Below are positions 6,201-12,321 of a DNA stretch of 12,939 nt, piece by piece. Source of the DNA: Candidatus Neomicrothrix sp. UBA4542 (GTDB lineage Bacteria > Actinomycetota > Acidimicrobiia > Acidimicrobiales > Poriferisodalaceae); NCBI GenBank assembly GCA_002388005.1, contig DGLO01000004.1:1-12939 (forward strand), in the 5' to 3' direction. Both the position numbers and the translations under genes were made by a program. Below the pieces are notes generated by a model. The model saw nothing but the letters and a program-made list of their open reading frames with translations, had not been told where the DNA came from and made no database searches. Every line of letters begins with the position of its first letter. Position 1 is the stretch's first letter.

Positions 6201-6947
6201 GTGGCAGGACTCGCTCTAACGGTGCTTGGTTGTTCGGGGAGCTATGCGGGAGCAGACCAAGCGTGCAGCGGATATTTGATCCGCTCCGCCTCCACCATTG
6301 TCTGGGTTGATTGCGGCCCCGGCACCCTCGCCAACCTACAAAAACATGTCAGCCTGGATGACATCGATGCAATTGTGGTTTCTCACCATCACCCTGATCA
6401 CTGTGCCGAGCTTCCAGTTGTTTACAACGCCTACAGATACTTCACTGATGTCAAGCGACTACGAGCACTAGGCACGGCCGATGTTCGGCGGGTAACGGAC
6501 GCCTTCCATCCCAATGGCGACACCGGAGACTTCTTTGATTGGGAAATTGTTAGCGACGGCTCTGTTGTCGAGATCGGTGACATCGAGGTCAAATTTTCCC
6601 AAACGGATCACCCCGTGGAGACACTTGCCATGCGGTTTTCTTGTGAGGATATATCGATCTTTTACACGTCGGATACGGGAAGAGAGTGGTCGCTAGCTCA
6701 ACTCGGTCACGGACCCGACATCGTGTTAGGGGAGGGCACCCTTACCGATGCCACGGATAGCCCATCGATACCTCACATAAGTTGCGCACATTTGGCGGCC
6801 GATGCCAACAAGGTTGGAGCAAAACGCTTGGTGGTGACTCACGTACCACCTGGGTCTGATCCGTTGAAACATCTAGACGAAGCAGCCGCAATGTTTGACG
6901 GAAATGTTGAACTTGCCGTCACAGGGCGTACCTTTTCAACCATCTAG
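6201..6947 (+). CDS. MBL-fold metal-dependent hydrolase (Rv1339-like, possible cyclic-nucleotide phosphodiesterase)
   Basis: A metallo-beta-lactamase-fold hydrolase of 248 residues. The N-terminus LTVLGCSGSYAG and SGYLI is typical of the actinobacterial family found next to rph. The metal site includes the H-x-H-x-D-H motif in SHHHPDHC (residues 61-68 from this start), a histidine in QTDHPVE, aspartate in YTSDTG and histidine in VVTHVPPG. The M. tuberculosis counterpart Rv1339 has been reported as a cAMP phosphodiesterase. Transferring that activity here is inference; tRNase Z-like or other phosphodiesterase activity is also possible. GTG 6201 fits the family N-terminus and has TAACCT 7 nt upstream. 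GTG 6177, in the same frame, would add 8 residues. It heads an operon with rph (18 bp) and rdgB. The reading frame stays open further upstream, but only as antisense of smpB. Confidence 0.88.
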   Translation: MAGLALTVLGCSGSYAGADQACSGYLIRSASTIVWVDCGPGTLANLQKHVSLDDIDAIVVSHHHPDHCAELPVVYNAYRYFTDVKRLRALGTADVRRVTDAFHPNGDTGDFFDWEIVSDGSVVEIGDIEVKFSQTDHPVETLAMRFSCEDISIFYTSDTGREWSLAQLGHGPDIVLGEGTLTDATDSPSIPHISCAHLAADANKVGAKRLVVTHVPPGSDPLKHLDEAAAMFDGNVELAVTGRTFSTI

Positions 6948-6965
6948 CCTGCGACGGGAGTAACT

Positions 6966-7691
6966 ATGCGAGCCGATGGTCGAGCGAACGACGAACTTCG
7001 GCCGATCCTTTTCGAACGCAATTTCACGGATCAAACCCCGGGATCGGTTCTTGTGAGTTTTGGTCGAACCAAGGTGTTGTGCACTGTGTCAATTGATGAC
7101 GACGTTCCCCGATGGATGCGAGGTAACGGAGAAGGTTGGGTCACGGCGGAATACGCGATGCTTCCCGGGTCTAGCGGGGAGCGCGTCGGTCGCGAAGCCA
7201 AGAAAGGCAAACAAAAAGGGCGAACTCTCGAAATCGAAAGGCTGATCGGCCGGGCTCTAAGAGCAGTGTGTGACATGAAGGCTTTAGGTGAACGTGAGGT
7301 AACGGTTGACTGTGACGTTCTCCAAGCCGACGGAGGTACTCGGACAGCATCGATATGTGGAGGATATGTCGCGTTGCACGACGCGTTCAGTCGACTCGTA
7401 GCTGACGGAACACTTGAAAAACATCCGCTCGACGACTTTTGTGCAGCGATTTCTGTTGGGGTGGTGGGTGAGAGCCTCTGTCTCGATCTTCCCTATGTTG
7501 AAGACTCGGCTGCCGAAGTCGATATGAATGTGGTGATGACCGGTTCAGGAAATTTCATTGAGGTGCAAGGAACCGCGGAAGGCGAACCGTTTGACCGTGA
7601 GCAACTTGACGGGCTTCTTAAGTTAGCTGAGAAGGGCATCGTGGAAATCGTTGATCTTCAACGAGCGGCGTTGTCTCAGGGTTCCGATTAG
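6966..7691 (+). CDS. rph: Ribonuclease PH
   Basis: A phosphorolytic 3'-5' exoribonuclease of 241 residues that trims the 3' ends of tRNA precursors and other RNAs, normally as a ring-shaped hexamer. The N-terminal R-x-D-G-R (RADGRANDELRP), the GWVTAEYAMLPGSS block (57-70), R86 in GRTLEIERLIGRALRA, and the phosphate-binding QADGGTRTASICG (120-132) are all present, as is the C-terminal EVDMNVVMTGSGNFIEVQGTAEG region. The length equals that of standard RNase PH. ATG 6966 is preceded by GGGAG (6956-6960) with 5-nt spacing, a classic Shine-Dalgarno expected of an internal operon gene. The upstream MBL hydrolase ends 18 bp before it and rdgB starts 5 bp after it, an arrangement conserved in actinobacteria. 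Confidence 0.98.
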   Translation: MRADGRANDELRPILFERNFTDQTPGSVLVSFGRTKVLCTVSIDDDVPRWMRGNGEGWVTAEYAMLPGSSGERVGREAKKGKQKGRTLEIERLIGRALRAVCDMKALGEREVTVDCDVLQADGGTRTASICGGYVALHDAFSRLVADGTLEKHPLDDFCAAISVGVVGESLCLDLPYVEDSAAEVDMNVVMTGSGNFIEVQGTAEGEPFDREQLDGLLKLAEKGIVEIVDLQRAALSQGSD

Positions 7692-7696
7692 TCGCC

Positions 7697-8287
7697 ATGC
7701 GGTTAGTCATGGCATCCGCTAATCCGCACAAGGTGGCAGAGATCGCGGAGTTGTTAATCGAACATCAGATCGCACCCCGACCATCTGGGATGGGAAGCGT
7801 CCTTGAGACTGAAGCGACCCTTGAAGGGAACGCTCGGTTGAAAGCAACAGTCGTCTGCCGGGAAGCAAACTCGGCAGCGGTGGCTGACGACACCGGGCTC
7901 GAAGTTGACGCGTTAGCGGGTCTGCCGGGAGTGCGGAGCGCTCGATACGCGGGAGAAGATGCGACGGACGCGGCGAATTTGGTCAAACTGCTGGACCGGA
8001 TGAAAGACGTCGGAGAGGCCGACCGCACCGCTCGTTTTCGCACCGTGGCGATAGTCGTGTTCCCTGATGGCGGGGAACTTGTTGCTCATGGAGTAGCGGA
8101 GGGAACTATCTGTAGGGCTCCCCGCGGAGATGGGGGCTTCGGATATGACTCTATTTTCGTTCCCGACGAAGGACATGGTCGTACTTTCGCTCAAATGGAA
8201 AGCGCCGAAAAACACGCCATTAGTCACCGAGGGCGAGCGTTTCGTTGCCTAGCCGAGCAGTTGTCTTCGTTCTCACCAGTGACGTAG
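7697..8287 (+). CDS. rdgB: RdgB/HAM1 family XTP/dITP diphosphatase
   Basis: A house-cleaning enzyme of 196 residues that hydrolyses non-canonical purine nucleotides (dITP, XTP) to monophosphates, keeping them out of DNA and RNA. Motifs: ASANPHKVAEI (6-16) for triphosphate binding, DDTGLEVDALAGLPGVRSARYAG (64-86) with the catalytic acidic pair, GDGGFGYDSIFVP (144-156) and SHRGRAF (176-182) for base recognition. The length is normal. ATG 7697 has only a weak upstream AGGG at a long distance, consistent with translation coupled to rph, whose stop codon lies 5 bp upstream. Its 3' end overlaps by 15 bp the 3' end of the convergent PLP-enzyme gene, so the two transcripts would be complementary there. 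Confidence 0.97.
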   Translation: MRLVMASANPHKVAEIAELLIEHQIAPRPSGMGSVLETEATLEGNARLKATVVCREANSAAVADDTGLEVDALAGLPGVRSARYAGEDATDAANLVKLLDRMKDVGEADRTARFRTVAIVVFPDGGELVAHGVAEGTICRAPRGDGGFGYDSIFVPDEGHGRTFAQMESAEKHAISHRGRAFRCLAEQLSSFSPVT

Positions 8288-9265
8288 ATCGATTTCCCAA
8301 CGATCAACAACTTCGTCGTTGCGGACGAGATGAAGTGTTTGATGTTTGGCCATCGTCGGGTCAATGTGGGCTGGGATCAAACGGACACGATCCCCGACCG
8401 AAAGTGAACTCTCGGCAACCAGATTCGTGTGTTCATCGGAACAGAAAAGGATCTCTCCTCCCGCCCAGCCTGGATTGCCGTGATCCATGCCTTGAGCTTT
8501 GAGACCGGCATCACACACAGCGAACTTTTCGGCGACAGAAACCACTGTCGATTGCAAGAACAATCCCTGTTTGAACGGTTGATCGCTTTGTTCGGAGTAC
8601 GCGGTGTCCATAAGGACGTAGGAACCCGCCTGGATTTCGTTCACCCATGTGTTAATGGCGTGAGTGCCAGTGCCGCCGCCCGTAACAAGGTCCCCTCCCA
8701 CCAGATCATGAGCTTGAAGGAGTCGCTCCATCGCAGCCTCAACAAGTTCATGTCGACGATCCAGGTCAACCACACCCATGGCGTGACCCTCGTAACCCAT
8801 CACTCCACGAACCGCCATTCCTGCTTTTCGAGCGCGATCAGCTAGATAACCTGCTTCGCTCACCTCACATCCGCAACGAAACCCAACTCGGATGTCGATG
8901 ACGCACTCAGCTATTCCTGCGGTCGCAGCAGCGTCTACGGTTGCGTCGCTATCTACTGCCACGGTGACCCGCGCTTCGCTTCGAGCCATAGCGCTGAGCC
9001 GCTCTACATCGACTGTTTCGTTGGCAAGTAACAAGTCGTCTCCCAGGCCGGCTTGAGCTAAACCCAACACTTCGCGTGTCGTGGCACACGTAAAGCCTGT
9101 GTGCCCGGACTTGTATTGGAGGCGGGCCAGAGCCGTTGTTTTGTGAGCTTTGACATGAGGTCGCAGGCGATTCCCCGGCAAGCGTGTTGCCATCGCAGCG
9201 AGATTGAACTCGAGAACATCAAGATCTGCCCATAAGGCCGGGGTCGAAAGCTCATCAACATGCAT
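8273..9265 (-). CDS. PLP fold-type III enzyme, D-threonine aldolase/D-serine dehydratase-like
   Basis: A 330-residue PLP- and metal-dependent enzyme of the alanine-racemase-like N-domain plus D-serine-dehydratase-like C-domain family (PF01168/PF14031). The PLP lysine is expected at K39 in RPHVKAHKT (36-43). Phosphate-binding glycines are seen in GGGTGTH (196-202). The C-terminal metal pair reads P-A-H-I-D-P (298-303), that is H300 and D302. In this family D-serine dehydratases usually have H-x-C while D-threonine aldolases have H-x-D, so aldolase-type chemistry (D-threonine or a related beta-hydroxy-D-amino acid to glycine plus aldehyde) is slightly favoured. This is inference. The length is a little shorter than the roughly 370 of characterised enzymes. 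ATG 9265 has TAGGCT 6 nt upstream, suggesting a leaderless mRNA. It is divergent from clpP and overlaps rdgB tail to tail. Confidence 0.85.
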   Translation of the reverse strand: MHVDELSTPALWADLDVLEFNLAAMATRLPGNRLRPHVKAHKTTALARLQYKSGHTGFTCATTREVLGLAQAGLGDDLLLANETVDVERLSAMARSEARVTVAVDSDATVDAAATAGIAECVIDIRVGFRCGCEVSEAGYLADRARKAGMAVRGVMGYEGHAMGVVDLDRRHELVEAAMERLLQAHDLVGGDLVTGGGTGTHAINTWVNEIQAGSYVLMDTAYSEQSDQPFKQGLFLQSTVVSVAEKFAVCDAGLKAQGMDHGNPGWAGGEILFCSDEHTNLVAESSLSVGDRVRLIPAHIDPTMAKHQTLHLVRNDEVVDRWEIDLRHW

Positions 9266-9271
9266 GAGATG

Positions 9272-9277
9272 AGCCTA
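9272..9277 (-). promoter_or_regulatory. Candidate -10 box (TAGGCT) of the PLP-enzyme gene
   Basis: The minus-strand hexamer TAGGCT fits TANNNT and ends 6 nt before ATG 9265. No recognisable -35. It lies 32 bp from the opposing clpP -10 box. Confidence 0.35.
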
Positions 9278-9309
9278 CGGTGGACTAAGGCGCTACCGCC
9301 GACAACAGA

Positions 9310-9315
9310 TAACCT
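9310..9315 (+). promoter_or_regulatory. Candidate -10 box (TAACCT) of clpP
   Basis: TAACCT ends exactly 7 nt before ATG 9323, identical in sequence and spacing to the box of the MBL-rph-rdgB operon. An AGG at 9318-9320 is only 2 nt from the ATG, too close to serve as a Shine-Dalgarno sequence, so a leaderless transcript is more likely. Confidence 0.45.
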
Positions 9316-9322
9316 CCAGGTC

Positions 9323-9919
9323 ATGTCAGAGTCTGTTTCCGCTAGCGCGCTGTCCACGGGAAACCCAGCCGGACCCGCCGAAATATATAACCGCCTGCTC
9401 AATGACCGGATCGTCTTTCTGGGAACTGAAGTTGACGATGAAATCGCCAACATTATTTGTGCCCAGATGCTGTTCTTGGAGGGGCAGGATCGGGAAAAGG
9501 ATATTTGGCTGTACATCAACAGTCCGGGCGGTTCGGTTACTGCAGGAATGGCCCTCTATGACACGATGCAATTCGTATCGTGTGATGTAGCGACGGTCTG
9601 CATGGGCCTTGGTGCGTCGATGGGCCAGTTTCTACTCACTGCTGGAGCTGCGGAGAAAAGGTATTGCCTCCCTCACGCTCGGGTAATGATGCATCAACCC
9701 TCGGGTGGAGTGAGAGGCCAAGCCTCAGACATCGCTATCCAGGCCGAGCAAATGGCGTACATCAAACGGCTGATGGCTGAGCGAACCGCGTTGCATAGCG
9801 GACAAGATGTCGATCAAATACAGATCGACAGTGAACGCGACCGTTGGTTTACCGCTGAAGAAGCGAAAGAATACGGCCTTTGTGATCACGTCATCGTCAA
9901 GAGAGGCGAGATCATCTAG
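9323..9919 (+). CDS. clpP: ATP-dependent Clp protease proteolytic subunit
   Basis: A serine peptidase subunit of 198 residues that forms the barrel-shaped Clp core and degrades proteins fed by ClpX or ClpC, including tmRNA-tagged ones. The catalytic serine is in GLGASMGQ (S99), the histidine in MMHQP (H124) and the aspartate in ERDRWFTAEEA (D173). The spacing of the triad equals that of E. coli ClpP. The Gly-rich INSPGGSVTAG (65-75) forms the substrate-binding region, and IYNRLLNDRIVFLG (21-34) is the typical N-terminus. ATG 9323 is preferred over in-frame ATGs at 9260 and 9269 because it sits 7 nt after TAACCT and gives the family length. No second clpP, tig or clpX is adjacent, unlike the usual clpP1-clpP2 pair of many actinobacteria, so it may be one of several paralogs. 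Confidence 0.97.
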   Translation: MSESVSASALSTGNPAGPAEIYNRLLNDRIVFLGTEVDDEIANIICAQMLFLEGQDREKDIWLYINSPGGSVTAGMALYDTMQFVSCDVATVCMGLGASMGQFLLTAGAAEKRYCLPHARVMMHQPSGGVRGQASDIAIQAEQMAYIKRLMAERTALHSGQDVDQIQIDSERDRWFTAEEAKEYGLCDHVIVKRGEII

Positions 9920-9938
9920 GGAGCCTTATTGCTACCGG

Positions 9939-10361
9939 TTAGCTGGGAGCAGGGCTACAAGTCCTCGCGATGAACGCGCTCAAATTCTCAACGGATTCAG
10001 CCAACTGACCCTCAAACTGTTGCTGCGCGGCACCAAGGGCGGCTGATCTTTCTAACGTCCCTACCTCAGTGTCGTTGACTGCGTTGGTAAGGGCCAATAC
10101 AAATGCCGCTACGAACTCCGCGTCGGCTTGAATTTCGAGTGGTGCTTCTCTGGCCACCCTCGCGGCTTGGGCCGCCGTTTGGGCCAAAGCGCCGCGCACC
10201 GCGGCGTCATCTGAGGGAGAAACCTCCAAACTCAACCCATCGATGTCTTTCAACTCGGTGACTGCTTCACAAAAAGTTGTTGTTGAGTCTGGACCTGTTC
10301 CGCACCCAAACAGCAACGTGATCACCAGTACTGCTGACAAGCTTTGGTTAGCTGATGTCAC
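9939..10361 (-). CDS. Small putative lipoprotein of unknown function
   Basis: A 140-residue protein with no family that I recognise. A hydrophobic stretch SAVLVITLLFGC (9-20) ends in a cysteine followed by GTGPDSTTT, resembling a lipoprotein signal with lipid attachment at C20. The -2 residue is Phe rather than the usual Ser/Ala/Thr and the short n-region has no Lys or Arg, so export is likely but not certain. The rest is Ala-rich and predicted helical (AQTAAQAARVAREA, RSAALGAAQQQFEGQLAES), with two further cysteines (C31 and one near the end) that could form a disulfide. The GTG start overlaps the rpe stop as GTGA (10361-10358), so it is probably translationally coupled to rpe. It ends 19 bp from the convergent clpP end. 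Confidence 0.72.
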   Translation of the reverse strand: MTSANQSLSAVLVITLLFGCGTGPDSTTTFCEAVTELKDIDGLSLEVSPSDDAAVRGALAQTAAQAARVAREAPLEIQADAEFVAAFVLALTNAVNDTEVGTLERSAALGAAQQQFEGQLAESVENLSAFIARTCSPAPS

Positions 10362-11038
10362 CCTGGTTGAGCTTCGGTCGCTATGCGCCGAAGTTCTCGC
10401 ACACCATGATCGAGACCTTCGTCGTAGTTGTATAGGGCGCTGCCCGAAACAAGGACGTTGGCCCCAGCGGCCGCTGCGCCTGAAATCGTTGAAGACGAAA
10501 TGCCGCCATCGACTTCGATATCGACGTCGAAACCGCGTTCAGATATCAGACTTCGGAGCGCTGACACTTTCGACTCCATTTTGTTGATGTAAGCCTGGCC
10601 TCCGAATCCTGGATTAACCGTCATCACAAGAACCATGTCCAACATGTCGAGTACATGAGAGACCGAATCCAGAGGGGTGGAAGGATTTAGTGCCGCCGAC
10701 GGCCGACACCCGAGATCACGTATCCGGCCAAGAGTGCGGTGAAGATGCGGTGTCGTTTCGACGTGAACGATGACCATCTGGCACCCTGCCTCGACGTAGG
10801 TATGGAGAAGTTCGTCGGGGTTAGCGACCATGAGATGAGCTTCGAACATTACGTCAACATGTTCTCGACACGACGCAATGACATCAGGCCCAAAGGTCAA
10901 GTTGGGTACAAAGTTGCCATCCATGACATCCCACTGGATCCGGTCCACGCCAGCCGCTTCAAGGGCGACGCATTCTTCTCCCAGCCGGGAAAAGTCCGCT
11001 GGCAAGACTGAAGGGACGATCTCGATAGGACGATTCAT
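10358..11038 (-). CDS. rpe: Ribulose-phosphate 3-epimerase
   Basis: A pentose-phosphate-pathway TIM-barrel enzyme that interconverts D-ribulose 5-phosphate and D-xylulose 5-phosphate in the cytoplasm. The 226 residues match the family length. Visible motifs: IVPSVLPADF (7-16), DVMDGNFVPNLTFGP (38-52 region) with the catalytic D38, EAHLMV with metal ligand H68, the phosphate-loop MTVNPGFGGQ (139-148) and EVDGGIS with the second acid D177. The position that is usually a metal-binding histidine, two residues before D38, is Gln (IQWDVMDG). ATG 11038 fits the family N-terminus. The frame is open far upstream, but that part is antisense of the neighbouring gene. TACGGT lies exactly 7 nt before the ATG, so the mRNA is probably leaderless. 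The lipoprotein gene follows with a 4-bp overlap. Confidence 0.96.
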   Translation of the reverse strand: MNRPIEIVPSVLPADFSRLGEECVALEAAGVDRIQWDVMDGNFVPNLTFGPDVIASCREHVDVMFEAHLMVANPDELLHTYVEAGCQMVIVHVETTPHLHRTLGRIRDLGCRPSAALNPSTPLDSVSHVLDMLDMVLVMTVNPGFGGQAYINKMESKVSALRSLISERGFDVDIEVDGGISSSTISGAAAAGANVLVSGSALYNYDEGLDHGVRELRRIATEAQPG

Positions 11039-11045
11039 GTAGGTG

Positions 11046-11055
11046 ACCGTAGTCT
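11046..11055. promoter_or_regulatory. Overlapping divergent -10 boxes of rpe and the RNA methyltransferase gene
   Basis: On the minus strand TACGGT (11051-11046) ends 7 nt before rpe ATG 11038. On the plus strand TAGTCT (11050-11055) ends 7 nt before ATG 11063. The two hexamers share the TA at 11050-11051, so one RNA polymerase at a time could melt this site, in either direction. Both transcripts would be leaderless. No clear -35 is visible for either direction. Confidence 0.5.
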
Positions 11056-11062
11056 GGGATGA

Positions 11063-12253
11063 ATGTCGAAACGGGTCAACATTTACGATCTTGCTGTCGG
11101 AGGCGAGGGGGTAGGTCGACTCGACGATGGGCGCGTCGTGTTCGTCGCAGGTGCGGCTGTCAACGACGATTTGCTTGTCGAGGTGACGGAAGAAAAGAGT
11201 CGTTACGCGAGAGGCACCATCTTGGAAGTTGTTTCGGCCGGCGAAGGACGAATAAAACCAGCGTGTCGTCACGTCGCTAGAGGTTGCGGAGGTTGCGACT
11301 GGCAGCATTTGAGCGAAGAAGCTCAAATCGAGGGAAAACTTTTGTTAGTGGAAGACGCACTGGTGAAACTTGGATCCATTGTTTCTCCAGACGTTGGGTA
11401 TGTGGCCGGGCCTGAATCTGTGAGGTATCGCACGACGGTACGAGTTGGAGTAGAAAACGGTCGCGCTGCTTATCGACGTTCACGCTCCCCGGAACTCGTT
11501 CCGGTAGATGATTGTCTGATCGCTCATCCATTAATTGATGAAATTCTGTCGGAGGGATTTTTTGCCGACGCGTCTGAGGTGATGATACGGGTTGGATCGC
11601 GGACAGGAGATCGACTGGTGATGGGGGAGCCAACCGCGGACGGATTTCGAGTTCCTGATCAGGTGTCGGTCGTCGGAAAGAATCAAGCATCGAAGTCAGT
11701 CGACGCGTACATCGTTGAGGAAGCCGCTGGCATGCAGTGGAAAATCTCAGCGCGCTCGTTCTTCCAAAGCTCGCCTGAAGGGGCCGAGATGTTGGTGGCA
11801 CTTGCCGCGGAGTGGCTTGGTGTCCACGAAGTTGGTGACCGAGCGATGGTTGATCTCTATGCCGGGGTGGGCCTTTTTTCGGGCACAGTAGGTGACTGGT
11901 TTGAGAAGGTCACGGCAGTCGAATCTTCAGCATCAGCGGTAGCGGACGCGGCTCACAATCTTGATTCACACGTTGCCATTCACCGTATTTCCGTCGAGCA
12001 GTGGGTACCGGAGCTAGCTGACGTTGTGATCGCCGATCCTCCCCGCTCAGGTTTGCGCGCTAAAGGAGTGGAGATCATTGGAAAGACAGAAGCTCCTCAC
12101 GTGCTATTGGTGTCGTGCGATGCTGGAGCTCTTGGCCGAGACGCAGCGTTAATGACATCGGCGGGCTACGAACTGGATCGAGTAGATGTTCTAGACATGT
12201 TCCCGCAAACCAGTCACGTGGAGGTTGTATCCGGTTGGATTAGAAATATCTGA
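11063..12253 (+). CDS. TrmA/RlmD-family RNA (uracil-5-)-methyltransferase
   Basis: A SAM-dependent enzyme of 396 residues that methylates C5 of a uridine in rRNA or tRNA. Residues 1-60 form a TRAM-like RNA-binding beta-barrel (IYDLAVGGEGVGRLDDGRVVFV). Four cysteines, C68, C75, C78 (CRHVARGCGGCDWQHL) and C151, are placed as the [4Fe-4S] ligands of RlmD/RumA-type enzymes. The catalytic half has FFQSSPEGAEML (233-244), the SAM motif DLYAGVGLFSG (264-274), ADPPRSGL (324-331), the nucleophile C352 in VSCDAGALGRD, and the general base E387 in SHVEVV. Whether it acts on 23S rRNA U1939/U747 or tRNA U54 cannot be decided from sequence, so no symbol is given. ATG 11063 has TAGTCT 7 nt upstream, arguing for a leaderless mRNA. 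It is divergent from rpe and convergent to the thiolase. Confidence 0.93.
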   Translation: MSKRVNIYDLAVGGEGVGRLDDGRVVFVAGAAVNDDLLVEVTEEKSRYARGTILEVVSAGEGRIKPACRHVARGCGGCDWQHLSEEAQIEGKLLLVEDALVKLGSIVSPDVGYVAGPESVRYRTTVRVGVENGRAAYRRSRSPELVPVDDCLIAHPLIDEILSEGFFADASEVMIRVGSRTGDRLVMGEPTADGFRVPDQVSVVGKNQASKSVDAYIVEEAAGMQWKISARSFFQSSPEGAEMLVALAAEWLGVHEVGDRAMVDLYAGVGLFSGTVGDWFEKVTAVESSASAVADAAHNLDSHVAIHRISVEQWVPELADVVIADPPRSGLRAKGVEIIGKTEAPHVLLVSCDAGALGRDAALMTSAGYELDRVDVLDMFPQTSHVEVVSGWIRNI

Positions 12254-12264
12254 CTAGTACGCGA

Positions 12265-12292
12265 ATTGGCGCCCGCAAGAGCGGGCGCCAAT
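12265..12292. terminator. Bidirectional hairpin terminator
   Basis: A perfect 12-bp GC-rich inverted repeat (arms 12265-12276 and 12281-12292) closes on an AAGA loop. It lies between two convergent genes, 12 bp after the RNA methyltransferase stop and 30 bp from the thiolase stop. There is no T-tract on either side (ATATAG follows), as is common for actinobacterial hairpin terminators, but the position and stem strength make terminator function likely in both directions. Confidence 0.85.
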
Positions 12293-12321
12293 ATAGCTAT
12301 CGTGCCGAAGTTTGATTGATG

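Noticed and set aside
8429..8845. 138-residue plus-strand open frame
   Set aside because: It lies entirely antisense to the PLP-enzyme gene, whose motifs are clear, and shows no family features.
11039..11326. N-terminal extension of rpe
   Set aside because: The frame is open but lies antisense over the RNA methyltransferase and shows no epimerase similarity. The family N-terminus begins at ATG 11038.
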